Below the pieces are notes generated by a model that ran no database searches, was not told where the DNA came from, and saw only the letters and a list, made by a program, of their open reading frames with translations. Below are positions 1 to 5,660 of a stretch of DNA of 7,696 bases, piece by piece; position 1 is the first letter of the stretch; every line of letters begins with the position of its first letter. A program made the translations under genes and the position numbers. The DNA lies in assembly GCA_002731735.1 (NCBI GenBank), contig PCCM01000114.1:1-7696 (forward strand), written 5' to 3'. Origin of the DNA: Gemmatimonadota bacterium (GTDB taxonomy: Bacteria; Gemmatimonadota; Gemmatimonadetes; Longimicrobiales; Gaopeijiaceae).

Positions 1-1131
1 CAAGCGCAGAGCAAGGTGCGCATGATCGAGAAGAGGGCGGAAGGGCTGATCGAACTCGCTCCCAGCTCCCGCCGTTATCCGACTTTCCGCTTCGAGCAGG
101 TTAGGGACAGTGGACGGGACGTCCTCAAGATCCAGGGAGTGAAAAAGGCTTTCGGAGACAACCATGTGCTCCATGGTGTCGATCTCCTGGTCCAGCGCGG
201 CGAGCGGGTCGCGATCATGGGACCGAACGGTATCGGAAAGTCCACACTCTTGAAGATCGTCATGGGTGAGCTCGACGCGGATGAGGGTGAGTCCGAGTGG
301 GGATACGAGGCCCATCCGGCGTATTTCGCCCAAGATCATCGGGAGGAGTTCGGTCCTCCGCACAATACGGCCGAGGGCTGGGTCTGGGATTCTTGCCCGG
401 ACAGGGATATCGGCTACGTGCGAGCACGGATGGCACAAATGCTTTTTTCCGGGGATGACTCCAAGAAGCGATTGAGCGCGCTTTCAGGGGGTGAAGCGGC
501 GCGGCTGGTGTTCACGCGATTGGCGATCGCGCGTCCCAACGTTCTGGTGCTGGACGAACCCACGAACCACCTGGACCTCGAGTCGATCGAGGCACTCGTC
601 GAGGGACTCAAAGCGTTTCCGGGGACGCTCATTCTGGTGTCGCACGACCGCTGGTTCGTCAGCGGTCTGGCCACCCGAATCATCGAGATCAAGCCGGAAG
701 AAGTCCGCGACTATCACGGGACCTATGAGGAGTACGTGCACTTCTGTGGCGATGATCACCTCGATGCCGACCGCGTAATCCTCAAAGCGAAGACGGAAAA
801 ACGGAAGAAGACGGAAGGGCGGAAGAAGACGGAAGGGCAGGGGAAGACGAAAGAGCGGGGGAAGACCGAGGAGCGGAGGAAGACGGAAAGTCGCAAGAAG
901 AAGGCGAAAGGGACGAAACAAGTCCTGGAGCATCAGGAAGCGCTGGCCGCGTCCATCGAGCAAGCAGAAGCTCGCGTGGCCGAGATCGACGAGGTGTTCT
1001 GCGAACCCGCGTACTTCGAACGAACTTCGCCCGACGAGGTGAAGATCCTGGAGGCCGAACGCACGTCGCTTCAACGTGAGGTGGCCAAACTCACGTCGGA
1101 GTGGGAGAGCGCGGAAGAAGAGATCGGCTAG
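1..1131 (+). CDS. ABC-F family ATPase, YbiT-like, C-terminal half (5' end outside window)
   Basis: ABC-F proteins are soluble tandem-ATPase factors that act on ribosomes, with no membrane domain. The frame is open from base 1 (QAQSK before the GTG at 16), so the start and first ATPase domain lie upstream. The visible second ATPase domain has a Walker A motif (GPNGIGKST, 220-246), the ABC signature LSGGE (481-495), Walker B VLVLDEP followed by TNHLD (541-576), and the H-loop SHDRWFV (640-660). The stretches YFAQDH, LFSGDDSKK, ATRIIEI and TYEEY resemble E. coli YbiT as I remember it. Unlike YbiT, the protein continues into a Lys/Arg/Glu-rich repeat (787-894) and a charged, probably coiled-coil tail (about 919-1128), reminiscent of the Uup C-terminal domain. 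It ends in TAG and converges on the cyclophilin gene 27 bases away. The ABC-F call is firm; the subfamily is less certain. Confidence 0.93.
   Translation, partial: QAQSKVRMIEKRAEGLIELAPSSRRYPTFRFEQVRDSGRDVLKIQGVKKAFGDNHVLHGVDLLVQRGERVAIMGPNGIGKSTLLKIVMGELDADEGESEWGYEAHPAYFAQDHREEFGPPHNTAEGWVWDSCPDRDIGYVRARMAQMLFSGDDSKKRLSALSGGEAARLVFTRLAIARPNVLVLDEPTNHLDLESIEALVEGLKAFPGTLILVSHDRWFVSGLATRIIEIKPEEVRDYHGTYEEYVHFCGDDHLDADRVILKAKTEKRKKTEGRKKTEGQGKTKERGKTEERRKTESRKKKAKGTKQVLEHQEALAASIEQAEARVAEIDEVFCEPAYFERTSPDEVKILEAERTSLQREVAKLTSEWESAEEEIG
787..894 (+). repeat. Six in-frame 18-bp tandem repeats encoding a basic linker
   Basis: Six consecutive 18-base units encode AKTEKR, KKTEGR, KKTEGQ, GKTKER, GKTEER and RKTESR. 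Units 805-822 and 823-840 differ at a single base, which suggests expansion by slippage or unequal exchange rather than protein-level convergence alone. The unit is a whole number of codons, so copy-number change would keep the frame. The encoded segment joins the second ATPase domain to the C-terminal coiled coil. Its strong positive charge would suit contact with RNA, by inference. Confidence 0.85.
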
Positions 1132-1158
1132 GAGACCGCCCGGAAAGTCCCGCTACTC

Positions 1159-1800
1159 TTACGGCTCTACCGCCCGAGTCATGGCGATCGTATCGAGCCC
1201 CGGATACTGCTCGTCCAGGAAGCTGTTCCCCAACATCGTGATCGAGTCCTGGTAGTTCACAGGTGACTCGCCGTGTCCGGCGAAGAGGGCATCGACCGTT
1301 TCCATGCCGCTCACCACTCTGCCGATCGGGGGGAATCCGCCGGCGCAACACGTATCGTAGAGTGGGTTGTCCTGCCGATTGATGAACACCTGGGTATTAC
1401 GTGTGCCGGGACCGGCCTTGGCGAACGAGATGGTTCCCCGTGTGTTGCTTCCGACGACCGGATCGTCCGGTATCGACAGGTCCGCCCATACGGAGTCGAG
1501 CGCGGGCTGGCCGCTCAGTCCGAACTGGACCAGCCCGGGGTTGACGCGGAAGAACCGGGCTCCCGCGTAGAAGTTATAACGAGTGAGATGGTAGATGCGA
1601 TCAACACCCAGAGGTGCCAAATCGCGGTAGAAAGCCACCACGAACTCTCCGGCACTCGTCTCGAACGTGACCCTGAACGAATCCGGCGCGTGGACCGCGA
1701 GATCCGAGACCGAGGGCTCCCAGATGGCCTGGTGCGCTTTGGCGCCACCGCACGCCAGGGTGGATACGGCGAGGAGAGCGGACAGGGTGCGTTGACTCAT
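1159..1800 (-). CDS. Exported cyclophilin-type peptidyl-prolyl cis-trans isomerase
   Basis: A 213-residue protein that should catalyse cis-trans isomerisation of X-Pro bonds in the envelope. Residues 1-22 form a short signal sequence. Cys17 in STLAC could be a lipidation site, but the lipobox is imperfect (Thr at -3), so cleavage by signal peptidase I is also possible. The cyclophilin domain spans about 43-175. It has FFRVNPG (81-89 region) with catalytic-type Arg85, RGTISFAKAGPGT (121-133), QVFIN (137-141, the family's QFFI) and IGRVVSGMETVD (159-170). The Gln of the usual PGFMxQGG motif is replaced: the sequence reads PGLVQFG. The tail GNSFLDEQYPGLDTI (191-205) matches an extended C-terminus I associate with cyclophilins from environmental phyla. 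Adjacent Cys151-Cys152 are unusual. The frame is open upstream to 2190, but the ATG at 1800 has a strong ribosome binding site and begins the signal peptide. Confidence 0.88.
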   Translation of the reverse strand: MSQRTLSALLAVSTLACGGAKAHQAIWEPSVSDLAVHAPDSFRVTFETSAGEFVVAFYRDLAPLGVDRIYHLTRYNFYAGARFFRVNPGLVQFGLSGQPALDSVWADLSIPDDPVVGSNTRGTISFAKAGPGTRNTQVFINRQDNPLYDTCCAGGFPPIGRVVSGMETVDALFAGHGESPVNYQDSITMLGNSFLDEQYPGLDTIAMTRAVEP

Positions 1801-1808
1801 TCTTTGGG

Positions 1809-1815
1809 CTCCTCC
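1809..1815 (-). promoter_or_regulatory. Shine-Dalgarno of the cyclophilin gene, deciding its start
   Basis: On the minus strand GGAGGAG lies 8 bases before the ATG at 1800. This favours the 213-residue product over the long open extension reaching 2190, which would place the signal peptide inside the protein and overlap the divergent cupredoxin gene. Confidence 0.75.
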
Positions 1816-1889
1816 GGGAGCAGGCTGTGATCCCTGGCGTAGTCGGCCAGCTCTCCGCGAGCCTGCCTGCCAACTGCCTCCGCATTTGC

Positions 1890-1918
1890 GTTTTACGTGG
1901 CCCGGGGGCCTCCGACAA
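1890..1918 (-). promoter_or_regulatory. Possible sigma70-type promoter for the cyclophilin gene
   Basis: On the minus strand TTGTCG (1918-1913) and TAAAAC (1895-1890) are separated by 17 bases. Each matches its consensus hexamer at 4 of 6 positions. It would give a leader of roughly 80 bases. The rest of the 1801-2053 divergent region holds a small palindrome (1966-1983) and the cupredoxin ribosome binding site. I see no further gene there. Confidence 0.3.
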
Positions 1919-1965
1919 AGTTTCGTGCAGGGGGCTCGAGCACAAGAGGTCTCATGAGTCAACGG

Positions 1966-1983
1966 AGCGTTTCCGCGAACGCT
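1966..1983. repeat. Short perfect inverted repeat in the divergent region
   Basis: AGCGTT, a 6-base spacer TCCGCG, then AACGCT form a perfect 6-bp dyad 71 bases before the cupredoxin start. Its symmetry and position would fit a regulator site, but a dyad this short can occur by chance in GC-rich DNA. Confidence 0.3.
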
Positions 1984-2053
1984 AACGGGATACAGTGGTA
2001 TTATGGATGTGCGTTCAACGGAATATGAGTCAGGGGGGTGAGGTGTCGTTCTG

Positions 2054-2728
2054 ATGACAGGGATCCGGTACAAGACGTTGGGTTGTCTCACAGCGGTCCT
2101 TGCGGGCTTGTTGTTCCTCGTGGCCGCTCGTGGGCCCGAACTGGGTTTCGGGCAAACCGGCGGCATCGCCGGCCGGATCACGTACGCCATGTTCCCCTCT
2201 GACGAGTCTTTCGAGCCTACCGACGCGGTCGTCTATCTCACCGGGGAGGGGCTGGCCGAGGCCCCGGGCGTTGCCCAGGCGGAGCGACGTGTCAGCCTTC
2301 TGGATCAGATCGACTACACGTTCGTTCCGAGGGTTCTGCCGGTCGTGGTCGGAGCCGAGGTCAGGTTCCGAAACGGGGATTCGGAACTCCACAACATCCA
2401 CACCTTTGCTGGGGATCGCGGGGCGAATCGAATGTTCAATCGTTCGCAGCTTCCCGGGTTGACTTTCACGGAAACCTTTGAGCGGCCGGACAGTATCCAG
2501 GTTCGCTGCGACCTGCACTCCCAAATGATTGCTCACATTCTCGTGCTTCCGAATGTCTTCCATGCCATGCCCGCGGAGGATGGGAGCTACTCCCTTGCGG
2601 GCGTTCCACCGGGGACGTACGAGCTTACGGCCTGGCACGAGTTTTTCGGGCGGGTGACCGTACCCGTCGAGGTTGCGTCGGGGGGGATTACCCGCGCTGA
2701 CCTCACGTTTTCAGATCCGTTGGAGTAA
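2054..2728 (+). CDS. Exported cupredoxin-like protein with carboxypeptidase-regulatory-like domain
   Basis: A 224-residue protein. Residues 1-34 are a signal sequence (hydrophobic LTAVLAGLLFLVAA, likely cleaved near GFGQ). Residues about 36-165 form a plastocyanin/azurin-like fold. HNIHTF (113-118) supplies a first ligand candidate, His113. CDLHSQM (152-158) supplies Cys152, His155 and Met158, the pattern CDxHxxM of this family, so a type 1 copper site is likely. Residues about 172-220 (DGSYSLAGVPPGTYELTAWHE) form a short beta-sandwich of the carboxypeptidase-regulatory-like type. Databases often label such proteins 'methylamine utilization protein', but no methylamine genes are visible here. 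The role is probably periplasmic electron transfer or copper binding. The ATG at 2054 follows a purine-rich GGGGGGTGAGG (2033-2043) by 10 bases. It is 9 bases from the GrpB-like ORF and may be co-transcribed with it. Confidence 0.85.
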   Translation: MTGIRYKTLGCLTAVLAGLLFLVAARGPELGFGQTGGIAGRITYAMFPSDESFEPTDAVVYLTGEGLAEAPGVAQAERRVSLLDQIDYTFVPRVLPVVVGAEVRFRNGDSELHNIHTFAGDRGANRMFNRSQLPGLTFTETFERPDSIQVRCDLHSQMIAHILVLPNVFHAMPAEDGSYSLAGVPPGTYELTAWHEFFGRVTVPVEVASGGITRADLTFSDPLE

Positions 2729-2737
2729 TCGCGTCCC

Positions 2738-2929
2738 GTGAGTCCCCGCCCCCTGACGACCACACTCGGCCGACTGTTGGCGTTCCGTGACCATCTCCAG
2801 GAGGACGCCGATGCCAGAGCCGCCTACACGAAAATCAAGGTTGATCTCGCACCGCGTGCCGATGCCGACGGATACTTGCAGGCGAAGACGGCGTTCATCG
2901 AGGCCACGTTGGCGGGGATAGACGTCTAG
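2738..2929 (+). pseudogene. C-terminal fragment of a GrpB/UPF0157-family protein
   Basis: The 63-residue ORF starts with GTG. It contains LAFRDHLQED (14-23), AAYTKIKVDLA (28-38) and YLQAKTAFIEATL (46-58). These match the C-terminal end of GrpB/UPF0157 proteins, where FRDYLR, AAYxxLKxxLA and YxxAKTxFIExxL blocks occur in this order. Full family members are about 170 residues or more and carry the nucleotidyltransferase-like fold in the part missing here. No GrpB N-terminal sequence is visible upstream: the intact cupredoxin gene ends 9 bases before. The simplest reading is a truncated remnant. A standalone small protein translated by coupling from the upstream gene cannot be excluded, since the frame is clean and GGAG lies 12 bases before the GTG. 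Confidence 0.65.
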
Positions 2930-2977
2930 ACCTCCCCAGTTCTGCTGACGCGGCCCTCCCAGTGCAGCAGCAGGCCT

Positions 2978-3673
2978 TTAGAGAACCTCGATGAGTTCGA
3001 TCTCGAAGATCAGCGTGGCGTTGGGTCCGATGTCAGGTCCGCTACCCTGAGGGCCATATGCCAAGTTCGAGGGAATGGTGAAACGGTAGTGGCTCCCCAC
3101 ACTCATCAATTGAAGACCTTCGCTGAATCCGGGAATGACGCCGGTCACCGGGAACGTTGCGGGCTGGCCCCGGGAGTACGAGCTATCGAATTCCGATCCG
3201 TCGATGAGGGTTCCCCGATAGTGAAGTGTTACCGTGTTGGCGGTGGTGGGCCGAGCGGCACCTGCTTCACCCTCTAGGATGACTTCGTACTGGAGCCCGC
3301 TGGCGGTAACGGTCACGTTGTCCTTTTCCGCATTCGACGCGAGGTACTCCTCGCCTGCGACTCTGTTGGTTTCGGTCATGGCTTCGAACTCCGCGGCTTC
3401 CTCCTCCCGGATGAGTGTGCCGACCCGCTCCGTGACTTCGGAGATTTGCTCGAATGAGATCGCCGGCTCGAGCTCGTCCAGGACGTCCTCGATCCCGCGC
3501 AACAGCGCAGGCCGGTCGAGGTGGGTCAGGGTCGGCTCGAGGGAGGCGCCGATGTCCAGTCCGAAGCCGTAGCTCGCGATCTGATCGTCTGTCTCGAGGG
3601 AAGCTGAGCCACTCTGACAGGCGGCCAGGATCGTCACGGCGAAAATTGCCGTCAAATTGGAACGGAGTCGCAT
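2978..3673 (-). CDS. FKBP-type peptidyl-prolyl isomerase lipoprotein, Mip/FkpA-like
   Basis: A 231-residue prolyl isomerase anchored in the envelope. Residues 1-19 are a lipoprotein signal ending in the good lipobox ILAAC (Cys19). Residues about 28-120 are helical and charged (QIASYGFGLDIGASL, then an EEEAAEFEA stretch), like the N-terminal dimerisation domain of Mip and FkpA. The FKBP domain (about 123-231) keeps most ligand-pocket residues: Tyr152 in HYRGTL, Phe162-Asp163, Phe174, Val179-Ile180, Tyr206 in LAYGPQG, and Phe223. The tryptophan at the pocket floor of FKBP12 corresponds to Phe183, which is tolerated in bacterial relatives. AAGGA lies 6 bases before the ATG and overlaps the first 14-bp repeat of the leader. 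The gene lies 118 bases downstream of the peptide transporter on the same strand, so read-through or its own promoter are both possible. A weak TTGACG (3742-3737, minus) is seen in the gap. Confidence 0.93.
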   Translation of the reverse strand: MRLRSNLTAIFAVTILAACQSGSASLETDDQIASYGFGLDIGASLEPTLTHLDRPALLRGIEDVLDELEPAISFEQISEVTERVGTLIREEEAAEFEAMTETNRVAGEEYLASNAEKDNVTVTASGLQYEVILEGEAGAARPTTANTVTLHYRGTLIDGSEFDSSYSRGQPATFPVTGVIPGFSEGLQLMSVGSHYRFTIPSNLAYGPQGSGPDIGPNATLIFEIELIEVL

Positions 3674-3680
3674 GAGTCGT

Positions 3681-3722
3681 CCTTGATCAGTAGGTCTCGA
3701 TCAGTGCGTCTTGATCAGTGGG
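3681..3722. repeat. Three 14-bp direct repeats in the FKBP leader
   Basis: Units 3681-3694 (ccttgatcagtagg), 3695-3708 (tctcgatcagtgcg) and 3709-3722 (tcttgatcagtggg) are contiguous, with consensus TCTTGATCAGTGGG. GATCAGT is invariant, and two of the three units hold the palindrome TGATCA. The array ends 7 bases before the FKBP ATG, and the gene's AAGGA ribosome binding site uses bases of the first unit. The rest of the 3674-3791 gap shows no gene or clear terminator. Confidence 0.85.
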
Positions 3723-3791
3723 TCCAGATTCGGCAGCGTCAAATGTACCGTGGAAGAGGAGCATGGCCAACGGCTCGGGACGATTCCGGGA

Positions 3792-5540
3792 CTACTCCGG
3801 GTGGCCCATCAGTCTATTCACCGCAGGGCTGACCAGCAGTGCGAGCAAGCCGGCTGCACCGGCGAAGATCGCGGTGAACGTGAAAATCGTCACGGCCGAA
3901 AGAGTTTCGAGTTGGGCCGCAACGAGTCCAGCCACGAGGCTGCCCAGGGCCGCGGCGATGAACCAGACGCCCATCATCTGCCCCAGCCGGCCGTGTGGCG
4001 CGAGCTTGGTCATCGCCGAGAGTCCGATCGGCGATAGCGCGAGTTCGCCGCACGTGAATAGGAAGTAGGTGACGACGAGCCAGGCCATCGATACGCGGGT
4101 TCCGTCAGCCGCATAAGACGCGCCCCAAGCCAGGACGAACATGCCGGCCGCGAGGGCCATCAGGCCAAGGGCGAACTTCCGGGGGGTCGACGGGTTCACG
4201 TCGCGGTGCGCGAGCCAGGTCCACAAGGAGCCGAAGACCGGCGCAAGCACGACGACGAAGAACGGGTTCACGTTCTGGAGCCAGGTGGTGTTGATCTCCC
4301 ACCCAAAGAGGACACGGTCCGTGTCGTTTTCGGCGAACAGATTCATCGACGAGCCGGCTTGTTCGAATCCAGCCCAGAAGACGGCTGCCAGCAGAAACAG
4401 CCAATAGATGGTCATCAGGCGCTTCTGGTCGGTCGTGACCTGGCCGCCCCGCAGGGTCAGCAACCCGAGACACATGACGACGAACGCGCCGAGCGTGCCG
4501 GCAGCGGCCCACTGTCCTCCCGCGACGCCCATGCGGGGCACGAGAACGGCACACAGGGTGGCGAACAGGATCAGCAGCGAAGTCGCCCACCGGATGTCCA
4601 AGATGAGATATGCAAAAAACAGGATCGAGAGCAGCACGATGCCGTAGGCGATCCACGTGGCGAAGTCCACGATCGTCATGCCGAGTGCGTCGGTCACCAG
4701 CAAGAAGATCACCAAAGCTGCTACCGCCGCGACCGCACCCGTCGAGAGATAGAAGTTGCGCCCACGTCGATCGATCTCGTCCTGTGGGGCATCCGGCTTG
4801 AACAGGCCGGCCTCACCCAGGTACTTGTCGCCCATTCTGTATTGGATCAGTCCGAGTATCATCCCGAACCCGGCCACGGAGAAGCCCACGTGCCAATTCC
4901 CCTCGATCACCAGGCCGATGGCCGGCCAGTTGATCCCTTCGCCCAATGTGCCGCAGATGAACGGCCCCAGCATCGCTCCGATGTTGATGCCCATGTAAAA
5001 GATCGAAAAGGCCGCGTCGCGATTTGCACCCCACACTTTGCGCTCATGGTCGGTGGCGTCGTCGCTCAATCGTGGATAGAGGTCACCGACCATGGTGCTG
5101 ACGTTCGGCTTGAGTAGCCCGGTGCCGATGACGATGAAGAGCAGGCCCAGGAAAAACGAGGGCACGTCGGGCGCGCCGACGAGGGGCGCCGCCAGCGTGA
5201 AGTGGCCCATCGCGATGATCACGCCGCCGCGGAAGACAGCCTGTCGCTGCCCCCAGAGGTTGTCGGCCACCCAGCCACCGGGCAGTGTGAGCAGGTACAC
5301 CATCGACGTGTACAGCCCGTAAAGGGCGCCCGACATGCCTTCGCCGAAGCCCAGGCCGGGATTGGCACCGTCTACCGCAGCGACCATGAACAGGATCAGG
5401 AACGCGCGCATCCCATAGTACGAAAACCGTTCCCACATTTCCGTGAAGAACAGGGTGGCCAGCCCTCTCGGCTGCCCGAAGAACGTTTTTCCGCCCGTCG
5501 TATGGTCCCCGGGTGCCGCGTACTCGGAAGTCGTGCTCAA
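3792..5540 (-). CDS. POT/PTR2 family proton-coupled oligopeptide transporter
   Basis: A 582-residue inner-membrane protein that should import di- and tripeptides with protons. It is largely hydrophobic, with about a dozen or more membrane segments, as in the family. Diagnostic motifs are ExxERFxYYG (Glu34-Gly43, EMWERFSYYG), GGWVADNLWGQR (88-99), the conserved lysine of GLLKPN (Lys144), FYMGINIG (181-188), FEQAGSSMNLFA (392-403, with Glu393) and GELALSPIGL (498-507, with Glu499). These include the residues known in POT transporters for proton coupling and peptide binding. The frame is open to a TTG at 5582. I chose the TTG at 5540 because GGAG precedes it by 5 bases and the upstream TTG has no ribosome binding site. 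The product then begins MSTTSEYAAP. It is divergent from the MFS gene across 120 bases. Confidence 0.93.
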   Translation of the reverse strand: MSTTSEYAAPGDHTTGGKTFFGQPRGLATLFFTEMWERFSYYGMRAFLILFMVAAVDGANPGLGFGEGMSGALYGLYTSMVYLLTLPGGWVADNLWGQRQAVFRGGVIIAMGHFTLAAPLVGAPDVPSFFLGLLFIVIGTGLLKPNVSTMVGDLYPRLSDDATDHERKVWGANRDAAFSIFYMGINIGAMLGPFICGTLGEGINWPAIGLVIEGNWHVGFSVAGFGMILGLIQYRMGDKYLGEAGLFKPDAPQDEIDRRGRNFYLSTGAVAAVAALVIFLLVTDALGMTIVDFATWIAYGIVLLSILFFAYLILDIRWATSLLILFATLCAVLVPRMGVAGGQWAAAGTLGAFVVMCLGLLTLRGGQVTTDQKRLMTIYWLFLLAAVFWAGFEQAGSSMNLFAENDTDRVLFGWEINTTWLQNVNPFFVVVLAPVFGSLWTWLAHRDVNPSTPRKFALGLMALAAGMFVLAWGASYAADGTRVSMAWLVVTYFLFTCGELALSPIGLSAMTKLAPHGRLGQMMGVWFIAAALGSLVAGLVAAQLETLSAVTIFTFTAIFAGAAGLLALLVSPAVNRLMGHPE

Positions 5541-5549
5541 ATCCGCTCC
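5538..5549 (-). promoter_or_regulatory. Ribosome binding site plus TTG start of the peptide transporter
   Basis: On the minus strand GGAG (5549-5546) is followed by 5 bases and TTG (5540-5538). The spacing is good and decides between this TTG and the one at 5582, which would add 14 poorly conserved-looking residues. Confidence 0.55.
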
Positions 5550-5562
5550 AGGTCTAGAAGGC

Positions 5563-5613
5563 TGTTGAAGGAGTTCCAACAACGGAGATGGGGTCCGTTG
5601 GAATTCTCTCCTT
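5563..5613. repeat. Long imperfect inverted repeat with repeated GTTGGAA half-sites
   Basis: Arms AAGGAG (5568-5573), TTCCAA (5574-5579) and CGGA (5583-5586) are complementary to TCCG (5594-5597), TTGGAA (5598-5603) and CTCCTT (5608-5613). The loop is GATGGGG, with bulges CAA and TTCT, giving 16 paired positions. A further TGTTGAA at 5563-5569 faces TTCCAACA at 5574-5581. The motif GTTGGAA or a near copy therefore occurs three times in alternating orientation between two divergent transporter genes. It could act as an operator or as an RNA hairpin in the MFS leader. The upstream TTG of the transporter frame lies inside it. Confidence 0.65.
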
Positions 5614-5660
5614 TATGTCGGGGTTCTTCTTGTCCCCGGCAAGTACCGGTAGGTTGCCCG

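Noticed and set aside
484..1074. A 196-codon minus-strand frame opposite the ABC-F gene.
   Set aside because: Its Phe/Arg/Leu-rich repeats are just the complement of the KTE repeat. The plus strand has clear ATPase motifs.
1999..2004. TATTAT as a -10 box for the cupredoxin gene.
   Set aside because: No acceptable -35 hexamer lies 16-18 bases upstream. It may still be a promoter of another type, but the sequence does not support it.
1801..2190. The 130-codon upstream extension of the cyclophilin frame on the minus strand.
   Set aside because: It has no recognisable domain, would bury the signal peptide, and overlaps the divergent cupredoxin gene. The ATG at 1800 has a strong ribosome binding site.
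2942..2970. CTGCTG/CAGCAG dyad between the GrpB fragment and the FKBP gene, considered as a bidirectional terminator.
   Set aside because: The stem is short, the spacer long, and there is no T tract on either strand.
4206..5117. A 303-codon open frame on the plus strand inside the peptide transporter gene.
   Set aside because: It is antisense to a protein with all POT motifs. Its translation is low-complexity and rich in Arg, Gln, Asp and His. Long antisense frames are common in GC-rich genes.
5619..5638. CGGGG/CCCCG dyad before the MFS gene.
   Set aside because: A 5-bp stem with a 10-base loop is weak and expected by chance in GC-rich DNA.
5202..5660. The long N-terminal extension of the MFS frame.
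   Set aside because: It is antisense to the start of the peptide transporter and not membrane-like. The ATG at 5661 precedes the first membrane helix.
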